Shown one piece after another: positions 47,997-56,861 of a stretch of DNA of 64,000 nt. The stretch lies in NCBI GenBank assembly GCA_963792445.1, contig CAWBWO010000016.1, positions 372,001 to 436,000 of the forward strand, in the 5' to 3' direction. The first letter of the stretch is position 1, and the number at the start of each line of letters is the position of its first letter. The translations under genes were made by a program, and so were the position numbers. Under the pieces are notes generated by a model that saw only the letters and a list, made by a program, of their open reading frames with translations, ran no database searches and was not told the origin of the DNA. This stretch comes from Rummeliibacillus sp963792445 (GTDB lineage: Bacteria; Bacillota; Bacilli; Bacillales_A; Planococcaceae).

Positions 47997-48149
47997 TGAG
48001 AAAAAACTGACAGGTCAAAGATTAGATACCCGTTTGTTCGCTACTCAAAACAGGGGTGGTATGAAATTTTATCGCTGCGTGAAAGGAAATCGAAGTAGAA
48101 TCGCATGGCGCATATCCAGGAATTTAAGTCGCAATAGGTGTCTAGATAA

Positions 48150-48640
48150 TGCTCCCATTATCCGCGGCAGAGAAAATGCAATTTCCACCTTAAAACCAGC
48201 CGCGAACAATGAGAGCATTAACAGAAGCAGGACTTAAATCATCGAAAATGCAAATACAATTTGTGAAAATGCAAGTAGATGCTGAGAATCGCAAGTAAAC
48301 CTCGTAAATTGCAAGAATACCAGCAGAAAATGCAAGTAAACTATTTTAAAACCAAAAATGCTCCCATCATCCGCGGCCAAGGAAAAGATCTTCAACGCTA
48401 AAAGTAGCCGCGAGCAATGAGAGCATTAACAGGTGTAGAACTTAAATCGTCGGAAATGCAAATACAACTTGAAAAAACGCAAATAGATATCCGGAAAATG
48501 CAAGTAAACCACTATAAATTGCAAATATACCATTAAAAAATGCAAGTGAATTTTTCGACCAACCAAGAATACTCCCATAGTCCGCGAAAGAGGAAAAGAT
48601 CACCAACGCTATAAACAGCCGGGACCAGAAAATTGGTGCC
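48150..48640 (+). repeat. Phased arrays with a GCAAGTAAAC core, alternating with hairpins
   Basis: Two arrays. Cores of the first start at 48250, 48271, 48291, 48311 and 48332. Cores of the second start at 48458, 48479, 48500, 48521 and 48542, exactly 21 bp apart. Headers GGACTTAAATC (48230) and GAACTTAAATC (48438) resemble those of the GCGAATAG arrays. Hairpin modules (ATGCTCCCATTATCCGCGGC ... GCCGCGAACAATGAGAGCAT) precede each array, and a decayed one follows. The core differs completely from GCGAATAG. Confidence 0.88.
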
Positions 48641-48815
48641 AAGCAAACATAATTCAAGTCATAACAACAATCTTTTTACCCAAAACAAGAAATAATCCCA
48701 AACAATACTTTTATCTTGACCAAATTAAGGGTATTAATTTGTTAAATGAATCGTAGTCTTTTGTCGAAATAGGGCATACAAAAATGGCCATTATCCTATC
48801 GAAATAGCCGTAATA

Positions 48816-48995
48816 TGGTATACTATGTGAAGTGTTTTTCTACGGATATCAAGGAATGTTATAGGAAATTTCATTTGAAATGGCATAAAGATTTATCCCG
48901 CATTAACGGGCAGTAAGAAGCATTAACGGGCAGTAAGACTCAACTGCAAGGCTTTAGAAAATTCGAAAAAGCATCGGTGGAGATAAACTGCCCGT
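48816..48995 (+). promoter_or_regulatory. Possible upstream promoter and repeat-containing leader before tagG
   Basis: TGGTATACT (48816-48824) is an extended -10 candidate. Downstream is a tandem pair of GCATTAACGGGCAGTAAGA (period 20 bp, about 48901-48939), preceded by CCCG as in CCCGCATTAACGGG. ACTGCCCGT near 48980 is complementary to ACGGGCAGT, so two alternative hairpins can form. Confidence 0.35.
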
Positions 48996-49018
48996 AAAAG
49001 CCCGATTGGTTTAACTAA

Positions 49019-49046
49019 CAATCAGTGGGAGAACCCCCCCACTGAT
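49019..49046. other. Hairpin upstream of the tagG promoter
   Basis: Inverted repeat AATCAGTGGG/CCCACTGATT with a C-rich loop and no T-run; it may insulate tagGH from upstream transcription. Confidence 0.45.
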
Positions 49047-49126
49047 TGAAGTTTCACTTTATATAATAGAGGAAACTCAAAAATAGCAACTTTCATTAGT
49101 GAAATTCGTCGCTATCTAAAAGACCA

Positions 49127-49153
49127 TTGAAATCATATATAACATGATATAAT
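49127..49153 (+). promoter_or_regulatory. Promoter of tagGH
   Basis: TTGAAA (49127-49132) and TATAAT (49148-49153) with a short 15-bp spacer, compensated by the extended -10 TGA (49145-49147). Leader about 50 nt. Confidence 0.6.
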
Positions 49154-49208
49154 TTCTAGAAATTCGAACTACTTTTAAATTTAATACATGAAATTGAGGA
49201 ACGTTGAA

Positions 49209-50030
49209 ATGAGAGCATTTATAAACATTATAAAAGAACAAGTGAATTCTTTTTATTTGATTATGCGCTTAGCAAAGTTCCAGTTGCGTATTGACAATCA
49301 GAATAACTATTTAGGATTTGCGTGGGAGATTCTCAATCCGGCAATTCAAATGGCGATGTACTGGTTTGTCTTTGGGTTTGCCATGGACCGCGGTTTAATG
49401 ACAGGTGAAAACGGTGTCAAGGTTCCCTACGTTTACTGGATGCTAGCTGGGATTTCGATGTGGTTCTTTATCCAAAAGGCCATACTGAATGGATCAAAAT
49501 CGATTTTCCAAAAATATTCAATGGTAGCCAAGATGAACTTTCCACTTTCCGTGTTACCAAGCTATATTATCATGGGAAGATTTTATGGCCATGTTGCATT
49601 AGTTGGCATCATTATGGTTGTCTTTTGGATTGTGGGCTATTACCCAAGTATCTATTATATACAGCTAATTTATTTCCTAGCGATGAGTTATATACTGGCT
49701 TTTGCGATTACATTGGTTACATCTACATTGACTGTAGTCGTGCGAGATATTCAAATGTTAATCCAATCGCTATTACAAGCCATGTTTTTCCTATCTCCAA
49801 TTTTGTGGGATCGCTCAGCGAATATGCCTGATTGGATTCATAATATTTTAATGTTGAACCCATTCTATTATTTAGCAAACGGCTATCGTGCATCATTGTT
49901 ATTTAATGACTGGTATATCATGACACATTGGGAACTAACGTTGTACAACTGGGGACTTATCTTAGTTTTATTACTAATCGGTTCAGCAGCGCATTATAAA
50001 TTCAGAAACCGCTTCTCTGACTTTATCTAA
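49209..50030 (+). CDS. tagG: Teichoic acid ABC exporter permease TagG
   Basis: ABC-2/Wzm-type permease (273 aa, about six helices) that exports undecaprenol-linked wall teichoic acid. The start is ATG 49209 (MRAFINIIKEQVNSFYL), with GAGGA eight bases upstream; ATG 49188 lies too close to the promoter end. Typical sequence LGFAWEILNPAIQMAMYWFV and LSPILWDRSANMP are family hallmarks. It pairs with tagH 23 bp downstream. Confidence 0.93.
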   Translation: MRAFINIIKEQVNSFYLIMRLAKFQLRIDNQNNYLGFAWEILNPAIQMAMYWFVFGFAMDRGLMTGENGVKVPYVYWMLAGISMWFFIQKAILNGSKSIFQKYSMVAKMNFPLSVLPSYIIMGRFYGHVALVGIIMVVFWIVGYYPSIYYIQLIYFLAMSYILAFAITLVTSTLTVVVRDIQMLIQSLLQAMFFLSPILWDRSANMPDWIHNILMLNPFYYLANGYRASLLFNDWYIMTHWELTLYNWGLILVLLLIGSAAHYKFRNRFSDFI

Positions 50031-50053
50031 AAAACATATGGAGGAGAATATTT

Positions 50054-50851
50054 ATGGCGGAATCAGTCATTATCAAAAACGTAACAAAAACCTATCGTAT
50101 GTATAAAACAAAGGGCGAGCAGCTCGGGGATTTAGTTTTCCCTGGTAAAAAGGGCAGTGACTTCAATGCCATCGAGAACATTTCCTTCGCAGTAGAAGAA
50201 GGGGATGTCGTCGGTCTTGTCGGCATCAACGGCTCTGGTAAATCAACCCTATCGAATATAATCGGTGGCATTATCCCTCCAACGTCAGGCGAGATTATCG
50301 TCAATGGGGAAGTCAATGTCATCGCGATCAATGCAGGGTTAAACAACCAACTAACAGGTAAAGAAAATATCGAATTCAAATGCTTACTCATGGGCTATAG
50401 TAAAGAAAAAATCGCCAAAGTGATGCCTAAAATCATTGAATTCTCAGAGCTCGGCGATTTCATCTACCAACCCGTGAAAAAATACTCAAGTGGTATGAAA
50501 TCAAAACTTGGATTTGCCATCAGCGTAACAGCTGACCCAGATATTCTAATCATCGACGAAGCCCTTTCTGTAGGGGACCAAACCTTTGCGGACAAGTCAC
50601 TTGCCAAGATGAATGAATACAAAAAACGTGGCAAAACCATCTTCTTCGTCAGCCACAACCTTTCCCAAGTAAGAAGCTTCTGCACGAAAATCGCGTGGAT
50701 TGAAGGTGGCCATCTAAGAGAATTCGGCCCAACGAACGTAGTCATGAAAAACTACTCAGCCTTCATCAAAAAATACCATAGCCTACCAGCAGAAGAACAA
50801 AAAGCCTTCCGGGACAAGCTTGCGGATCGACGGAAACAAGGGAAGAAGTAA
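50054..50851 (+). CDS. tagH: Teichoic acid ABC exporter ATP-binding protein TagH (short form)
   Basis: ATPase (265 aa) of the TagGH exporter. Walker A is VGINGSGKSTLSN (about 57-69), the signature YSSGMKSKLGFAISV, Walker B ILIIDEALSVGDQTF and switch FFVSHNLSQV. It lacks the long C-terminal extracytoplasmic extension of B. subtilis 168 TagH (527 aa) and so resembles the short TarH type. The start follows GGAGGAGAATA. Confidence 0.93.
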   Translation: MAESVIIKNVTKTYRMYKTKGEQLGDLVFPGKKGSDFNAIENISFAVEEGDVVGLVGINGSGKSTLSNIIGGIIPPTSGEIIVNGEVNVIAINAGLNNQLTGKENIEFKCLLMGYSKEKIAKVMPKIIEFSELGDFIYQPVKKYSSGMKSKLGFAISVTADPDILIIDEALSVGDQTFADKSLAKMNEYKKRGKTIFFVSHNLSQVRSFCTKIAWIEGGHLREFGPTNVVMKNYSAFIKKYHSLPAEEQKAFRDKLADRRKQGKK

Positions 50852-50865
50852 GGACAACCACTACA

Positions 50866-50892
50866 ATCACGGATTAACTTACAATCCGTGAT
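50866..50892 (+). terminator. Hairpin between tagH and the tagE-like gene
   Basis: 10-bp stem ATCACGGATT/AATCCGTGAT, 7-nt loop, but only CTTTAC after it, so at most a partial terminator reducing downstream expression. Confidence 0.45.
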
Positions 50893-50924
50893 CTTTACAT
50901 AGCGCAAAAGGATGTGACAATCTG

Positions 50925-52472
50925 ATGAAAAGAACTTTATTTATGACAGCATGGGATATGGATGTTGAAAAAGGCGGCGTCAACAAAGTAATGCTTCGCC
51001 GTTCAGCGCTATTCTCAAACCAAGACTATCGCTCAATCCTGTTGACCATGGACTTTAAAATGAATTACCCTGAAATCGCATCAGAATTGCGTGCAACAGG
51101 ACAACTTGGCAGAGACGTTGAAATCATGAATGTTTACGATTATTATCGTGAAAAATTTGCTTCAAAAGATGTCTCAAGTAAACAAGTAGAGATGTACAAA
51201 CAAAATATAAAAAAATTCGAAGGGGACTACTGGGTTCAAGATGGTGGCTATTTCGCTCGCTATTTCATGAACGGTTCCTATATCAAATATAAACAATGGG
51301 ACGATGACGGCATCCTAAAATTCATCGATTACTTCGACGAAAACCGTGTCCGTTCCCGTCGCGAAGAGTTCCATCCAGAAGGCTATAAAATTCGCGAAAC
51401 ATTGTACCACCCAGCCAACAATAAAAAGAATCAGGAACGCTATTTCACACCTGATGGCTTTTGTTTCTTAACGATGTGGTTCAACTATCAAACAGGTAGT
51501 CAACAACGCATCTACTTATTCGACCCTTCTCACAAAAAAGTAGTGGACTTCGCTAACCGTGTAGAATTCCATACGTATTGGTTAGAAGAACTATGCCGAA
51601 CTGAAGTAGTCAAACCAGTGATCATTGTAGACGGAGCAGCAACTGCTGAACGTGTCATCAATGTGGACGACGATCTTGCATATAAAATCTTCATGATCCA
51701 TGCAAACCATTTCCAAGAACCATATACACTTGGCAGTCCATATCTAGAAGCCGTTCAACCGATTTTGGACATTATCCCAAAAGGCTACCCAGTAGTCGTA
51801 TTAACAGAGTTACAACAACTCGACTTGCATAAAGAAATCGGCAACCGTGGCAACATCCACGTCATCCCGAACTACGTAGAACTACCAGTAGTAAAAGCCG
51901 AAAAAGATCCAATGCTTGTAACGCTAGTAGCTCGCCTAGCCAAAGAAAAACGCATCGACCAAGCAATCGAAGCCTTCATCGAAGTAGCACGCGATGTTCC
52001 AGGTGCAAAACTTGAAATCTACGGAATAGGCGAAGAAGAAGCTGAATTGAAAAAACTAATCAAAAAGCTAAAAATCAATCATAGCGTGAAGCTAATGGGC
52101 TACACCAACCGAATCGACGAAGTATTCGCCAAATCAGCTGTTTCACTTATAACATCTAAAGCAGAAGGATTTAGCTTCGTCATGCTCGAATCATTCGCCA
52201 ACCACACACCAGTAGTCAGCTACGAAATCAACTACGGCCCAGCCCAAGTCATCAAAGACGGCGAAAACGGCTATCTAGTACCAGACGGCGACATCGAAGC
52301 ACTAGCAGACCGTATCAAAAAGGTACTAGAAAACCCAGACGAAGCTGAACGCATGGGTAACAACGCCTACAACTTAATAGAAGAATCGTACACACCAGAA
52401 ATCTACTTTAACAAATGGCGAGATCTAATCGAACAAACCATTGCAGAAAACATGGAAAAGCCGTTGTTGTAA
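50925..52472 (+). CDS. tagE: TagE/TarM-like poly(glycerol-phosphate) glucosyltransferase
   Basis: GT4 retaining glycosyltransferase (515 aa) that likely adds alpha-linked sugar to teichoic acid glycerol phosphate. The N-terminal TarM-type beta-rich region (about residues 90-220, including YWVQDGGYFARYFMNGSY) replaces part of a plain GT4 N-domain. Donor half motifs are VTLVARLAKEKRIDQAIEAF, YGIGEEEAEL and SKAEGFSFVMLESFANHTPVV, with the ExxE pair. It follows tagGH. Length fits TarM (493 aa) more than B. subtilis TagE (673 aa); the exact sugar and acceptor are not determined. Confidence 0.82.
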   Translation: MKRTLFMTAWDMDVEKGGVNKVMLRRSALFSNQDYRSILLTMDFKMNYPEIASELRATGQLGRDVEIMNVYDYYREKFASKDVSSKQVEMYKQNIKKFEGDYWVQDGGYFARYFMNGSYIKYKQWDDDGILKFIDYFDENRVRSRREEFHPEGYKIRETLYHPANNKKNQERYFTPDGFCFLTMWFNYQTGSQQRIYLFDPSHKKVVDFANRVEFHTYWLEELCRTEVVKPVIIVDGAATAERVINVDDDLAYKIFMIHANHFQEPYTLGSPYLEAVQPILDIIPKGYPVVVLTELQQLDLHKEIGNRGNIHVIPNYVELPVVKAEKDPMLVTLVARLAKEKRIDQAIEAFIEVARDVPGAKLEIYGIGEEEAELKKLIKKLKINHSVKLMGYTNRIDEVFAKSAVSLITSKAEGFSFVMLESFANHTPVVSYEINYGPAQVIKDGENGYLVPDGDIEALADRIKKVLENPDEAERMGNNAYNLIEESYTPEIYFNKWRDLIEQTIAENMEKPLL

Positions 52473-52485
52473 GAGGAGAATGGAG

Positions 52486-52516
52486 AAAAAACAGCCGAAT
52501 ATGGCTGTTTTTTTTG
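52486..52516 (+). terminator. Terminator after the tagE-like gene
   Basis: AAAAACAGCC pairs with GGCTGTTTTT around GAATAT, T8 run. Confidence 0.95.
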
Positions 52517-52685
52517 TTGAGATTTTATTTGGGGAGGAATATCCACGAGTAGAGAGGAAAAAACTACCAACCCCCCCTCCCTCGACATTTCCCGATATAA
52601 AATCCCATCCCTCTGTTTAAATGCCTTCCAGTTTCGGTTACAATAACCATATATGCAACATACCAACCAACGAAAGGAGAGCAAG

Positions 52686-54267
52686 ATGAAAAAGAACTTT
52701 CAAAGCAATCGGATTTATTCTTACGATTCTACTAGCTACAATTTTCATCGCACACGGACAAGCCTCGGCAGAAGAAGAGAATTCTTTCATCAAAACTGCG
52801 GTCAACGAGATTGCCCATATCCAATCAAAAACCGACAAAATCTACCGAAGTCCTGACAACAAAGACGACTTTATACTTGCCGAAACTACTTACACTGGCA
52901 GAGCTTATTATGCCAAGAGCAAAACGAAAATTGGCAAAACAACTTACTACCAACTTTTCCAAGGCTCAAAGGAAATCGGTTGGGTTGCATCAGGTGACTT
53001 AAAACGCAACACTCGTTCATTGCTTAACACATCAAAATCCACTGTATACATAGCGGGTTCAGGAACAGCTTACAACATGCCATGGGGCGGAACGAAAAAC
53101 AAAATTTACACTTTAAGTGACTACCGTGCAAAATCATTCAAAGTCACTCGTACAGAGAAAATCGGAACAGCAATTTGGCATCAAGGCACACTAAACGGCA
53201 AAACCGTTTGGATCTCAGCTGCCTATGTGGAAACGAACCCATACATTGCACTCAACTTAAGAAAAAATTCCAACATAACAGCAAAAGAAATGCAAGCATT
53301 CTTATTAAGTAAAGGAAAATTGCCAAACAACATCCTGTATAAACTAGCACCAACGTTTATCACGATCCAAAAAGAAGCGGGCATCAACGCACAATTTATG
53401 TTCGCACATGCCATCCTAGAAACAGGGTGGGGTGGTTCGACTATTTCTCAATATAAGAACAACTATTTCGGCTACCAAGCTTATGATTCATGCGCCCTTA
53501 CTTGTGCGAAATATTTTCCAACAGGAAAAGATGGCCTAAACGCATATGCGTACAAAATCTATCGTGACTACTTAACAAAAACAGGCCCATACTACAACGG
53601 CCCAACATTGTTAGGCATGAATGTCAAATACGCATCAGATAAAGGCTGGAGTGAAAAAATTGCCAATCTAATGGCTCAAATGAAAAAATATAGTAGCTCG
53701 TACTACAGCAAAACAGTAGCAAGCACAAAGGTTTTCCCACAGCCAAAAGAGTATAATAACGTCATTCCAGAAACCAATACACAACCAGAGCAATTCATCA
53801 AAATGCCATCAAGCATTACAGCAACAGTCGATGTAGCAGCAGGCGCAACAATCTACAGCATGCCGTACATCTACGCAAGCCCATATGGCACATACAAAAA
53901 AGGGAAGAACATCACGCTAAAGGCATACCACACAGATGTCCGAGACTTTAAAAACGAAAGCGGCAAAACTGTCCGCTGGTACCGCATCAGCTACAGCGGC
54001 AAACAAGCATGGGTACGCAGCGACCAAATTGCAGTCTCAAACCTAGGCTTCACAACAAGCGACGGTGCCAACCTAAGAGCGGGTGCAGATACAAAATACA
54101 CAAAAGTAGCATCCGTCAACAAAAACACACCAGTCAGATTCGTTAAAACAGGCAACAAATATGTAACCAAAAAAGATAAAAACAAATCCACCTGGTACCA
54201 AATTTACAAACCAGGTACTAACCAAAAAGTATGGGTTAGCAGTACATTAATACAAATGTATAACTAA
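52686..54267 (+). pseudogene. Secreted GW/SH3-glucosaminidase, frameshift in the signal peptide
   Basis: Peptidoglycan hydrolase of about 527 aa, GH73-type endo-beta-N-acetylglucosaminidase. AAAGGAGAGCAAG precedes ATG 52686 (MKKNF). Within the first 20 bases one base must be dropped to join it to KAIGFILTILLATIF and IAHGQASAEEENSF, a perfect signal peptide whose frame stays open to 54267. A GW/SH3 region (IGWVASGDLK, AYNMPWGGTK) precedes the catalytic domain TAKEMQAFLLSKGK, FAHAILETGWGGS and NNYFGYQAYDSCAL. C-terminal SH3 units (YRISYSGKQAWVRSDQI, GANLRAGADTKYTKV) follow. Expected to bind wall polymers. Confidence 0.82.
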
Positions 54268-54270
54268 TAA

Positions 54271-54307
54271 AAACGAGATCACCTATTATATGGTGGTCTC
54301 GTTTTTA
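54271..54307 (+). terminator. Terminator after the glucosaminidase gene
   Basis: AAACGAGATCACC pairs with GGTGGTCTCGTTT, then TTT. Confidence 0.93.
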
Positions 54308-54324
54308 TTTTGGGGGAGAAAAAC

Positions 54325-54605
54325 AAACCCAAGAATACTCAAACCCATCGTCCGCGCCCCAAAAATCATAACATCCACAAACGGATGCCGCGAACAAATA
54401 GAGCAATCAGAATCCTCCTCGAATCTGCAGGGGAAGACTTGAATTGTTTCTGAATCAGGTGGTAGAGAGGACTTAAAATGTTGAGAATGCCATTACAATT
54501 TAGAAAATAGCGAATAGGATGGTGAAATGAGCGAGTAGACCGTCCGAAAGAGCGAATTGGCCAATCAAAAAGAGCGAATAGATCGACCAAATGAGCGAAT
54601 AGAAC
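54325..54605 (+). repeat. Hairpin module plus 21-bp phased GCGAATAG array
   Basis: A CCGCG hairpin copy (54329-54407) and header GGACTTAAAATG are followed by cores at 54510, 54531, 54552, 54574 and 54595 (21, 21, 22, 21 bp). Confidence 0.88.
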
Positions 54606-54793
54606 CTGCACAGTATCAATTCGTAGATTTAGCGCATTAAAAAGACATAGCAGAAAGAGTGTCTCTACTATGTCTCGATCTCGATAAGGGGAGTTATCAG
54701 GGACAATTAATATTTACCCTTTCTAAAAATTATTAAACATATTTTGATGAAACACAACAATAATTACACTAATTATCACACTAGGAGGTACCT

Positions 54794-54934
54794 ATGAACG
54801 TAACAAAGAATGGCATCTTGGTTGATAACGGTAAATCACATATAAAAGTACCAAAAGTTAACGCACATAATAGACAACGTGAAAGTAAACGGTTCGATGT
54901 GTATGTGCAAATTCCAAATAAAAAACACGTTTGA
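54794..54934 (+). CDS. Small hypothetical protein, 46 aa
   Basis: Short ORF with an excellent AGGAGGTACCT ribosome site. It begins MNVTKNGILVDNGKSHIKVP and ends VYVQIPNKKHV. It is basic, with no signal or membrane helix and no recognised family. A terminator-like hairpin follows 33 bp later, supporting a small independent gene. Confidence 0.5.
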   Translation: MNVTKNGILVDNGKSHIKVPKVNAHNRQRESKRFDVYVQIPNKKHV

Positions 54935-54967
54935 AGTGGAATTCAAACGTGCATGTCCTACTAACAG

Positions 54968-55007
54968 GGAGATTTTTTAAGGCGGTTTGCAGGACCGTCT
55001 TATCTCC
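54968..55007 (+). terminator. Hairpin after the small ORF
   Basis: GGAGAT/ATCTCC and AAGGCGGT/ACCGTCTT form a two-part stem followed by CATTTTTAA. Confidence 0.6.
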
Positions 55008-55133
55008 ATTTTTAACTTGTTGTTAATAGATTATACGTTCAAGAATCGCAAAAGATTCATTTATATAAAAAAATATCAAAAGTGGTGAAATAAATGGTTT
55101 CAATTCACGCAAGGAGGCATTAGATCGGCAGAA

Positions 55134-55446
55134 GTTGCTTTTTAATTATCGGTGCATGGGATAGCCCATATCGGAATCCAAAAAACTACACAAAACAATG
55201 CTTAAGCTGCCCGGTACTAGATGAACTATTAGAAATCGGTGAAGTAGACTTAACTAAAAATGCAGTATATGTTGTATGCGATGGGCAAAAGTGAGCGAGT
55301 TCATCCTGAACGAAGATGTATTTAACTATGACTATGGAAAACTTCATTCGCTCATTATTGACCGTTCATCCAAGAACATGCAGAGTGAACTAAAGCCGTG
55401 GATTCCTCTCCAAAAATCATGGATTCCCAACCGCTCCCGCGAATAA
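55134..55446 (+). pseudogene. Decayed ORF remnant
   Basis: One frame (55134-55294) reads SCFLIIGAWDSPYRNPKNYT then KQCLSCPVLDELLEIGEVDL and stops; the next frame (from 55294) reads SEFILNEDVFNYDYGKLHSL. Together they look like one protein with a frameshift and no start codon. The family was not recognised. The end runs into GTGGATTCC (55398) and ATGGATTCC (55419), spaced 21 bp, a trace of the phased arrays. Confidence 0.4.
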
Positions 55447-55551
55447 ACCTCCCGCCAAAAAAATCATCTCAATTTCAAAGCACCATTCTATTGACTCTCA
55501 CCCACATCTAACACTACAATGGGTAATGTAATGAAGAGAGGTGGCCAATTC

Positions 55552-55965
55552 ATGAATATTCGTAAGTTCAAAATGCATGAAAGTGGATTGAATCGCTTTT
55601 TTGGTCCACTGGAAGCGAAGATTATGGACATTTTATGGAGCAATAATGAGATGACCATCAAGGATGTCCAGCACGCTCTTGAAAAAGAAAAGACAACGAA
55701 TTTCAACACCGTTATGACAGTCATGAATCGCCTAGTAGAGAAGGGAATCCTTCAAAAGAGAGCAGAAGGACGATGCTCGATGTACAAGCCTGTTCAGTCC
55801 AGAAACGAGTTTTTGGATACGCAATCCAAGGAAATGACGAACGAGCTGATGGATGAATTCGGCAATGTCGTAGTAAGCCATATGCTAGACGCATTGGAAG
55901 ATGTGGATGATGAGCTTGTCGCAAAACTTGAGATGAAGATTAAAGAACTGAAAAAGGATCGCTAG
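55552..55965 (+). CDS. BlaI/MecI/CopY-family repressor
   Basis: Winged-helix repressor of about 137 aa that usually is cleaved by a partner M56 protease. The start is ATG 55552 (MNIRKFKMHESGL) behind GAGAGGTGG. The DNA-binding part is LGPLEAKIMDILW-like (FFGPLEAKIMDILWSNNEMT) and NFNTVMTVMNRLVEKGIL; the C-terminal half is a dimerisation helix. It starts the BlaI-M56 pair and probably represses this locus and its neighbours. Confidence 0.9.
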   Translation: MNIRKFKMHESGLNRFFGPLEAKIMDILWSNNEMTIKDVQHALEKEKTTNFNTVMTVMNRLVEKGILQKRAEGRCSMYKPVQSRNEFLDTQSKEMTNELMDEFGNVVVSHMLDALEDVDDELVAKLEMKIKELKKDR

Positions 55966-55968
55966 CAT

Positions 55969-56811
55969 ATGGAAAAGCGCCAATCAACGTATATGTTTAT
56001 CATGTCACTTTTAATTTCTGGAACGATCTTCATTCAAATGGCTTTGTATGTGGTTGCCTATTTTGTCGGTTGGAAGATGAAATTCAACCTTGTCGAAGTA
56101 TGCCACAGCACGCTAAAAGCAATCGGCATGTCATCACTTGAATACGCACTCGATGCACTCGTTGTCTACACGCTACTCTTTACATTTTGGAAATTCACCT
56201 CGCAACTGATTCACGCGATGAAAATGAAAAGAAAATTTCAGCAATATCAAGATACCTTGCAATCGATTAAACTAAACGAGCATTACAGCACCAAAAACAT
56301 CATGGTTATTTCATATCCTGTGCCGCTTGCGATTACAATGGGATTCATTTCACCCAAAATTATCATCTCAACAGGATTGATGAATCTATTAAATCAAGAC
56401 GAACTAGATGCTGTCATCTACCATGAAATGTATCACCAAAAGAACTATGACCCGCTGAAAATATTTTTGCTATCGCTATGCGCATCGACTTTTGTCTACA
56501 TACCGATCTTGAAATGGTTCAACCAAAAATATCGAATCATCCAAGAAATCATGGCAGACAATGTAGCGATTGAAAAACAATCGACCTCGATGAACATTGG
56601 CAGCGCATTGTTGAAAATGTTGAAAGCAGGGAAGGCAGAGCCGATGCCGTTTATCTATGCATCGTTTGCCGATACGTCAGTGAATTATAGAATTGAATAT
56701 ATGCTCAACCCTTTGAAAGACTTCCAAATAAAGATACCAGCCGAAATCGCCTTCAAATCATTTACGATTTTTGGCTTAATCTGTGTCTTTTTTATTTACG
56801 CGCTTGCGTAA
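55969..56811 (+). CDS. BlaR1-like M56 membrane metalloprotease without sensor domain
   Basis: A 280-aa membrane protein starting 4 bp after the BlaI-like gene. It has two N-terminal helices, the zinc motif YHEMYHQ (HExxH, about residues 154-160) and the downstream acidic residue segment IIQEIMADNVAI. A final helix is FTIFGLICVFFIYALA. It ends there and lacks the penicillin-binding sensor domain of BlaR1, so the signal is unlikely to be a beta-lactam bound by this protein. Expected to inactivate its BlaI partner. Confidence 0.88.
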   Translation: MEKRQSTYMFIMSLLISGTIFIQMALYVVAYFVGWKMKFNLVEVCHSTLKAIGMSSLEYALDALVVYTLLFTFWKFTSQLIHAMKMKRKFQQYQDTLQSIKLNEHYSTKNIMVISYPVPLAITMGFISPKIIISTGLMNLLNQDELDAVIYHEMYHQKNYDPLKIFLLSLCASTFVYIPILKWFNQKYRIIQEIMADNVAIEKQSTSMNIGSALLKMLKAGKAEPMPFIYASFADTSVNYRIEYMLNPLKDFQIKIPAEIAFKSFTIFGLICVFFIYALA

Positions 56812-56861
56812 ATTTTTTACCCAATTACACTACATCACGTAGTTTATAAAGGAGTTTAAAC

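Noticed and set aside
48034..48237. 67-aa plus-strand ORF
   Set aside because: Covers a hairpin repeat module; basic random composition and no ribosome site.
50866..50892. Full operon-ending terminator after tagH
   Set aside because: The stem is good but there is no T-run; kept only as a weak attenuator.
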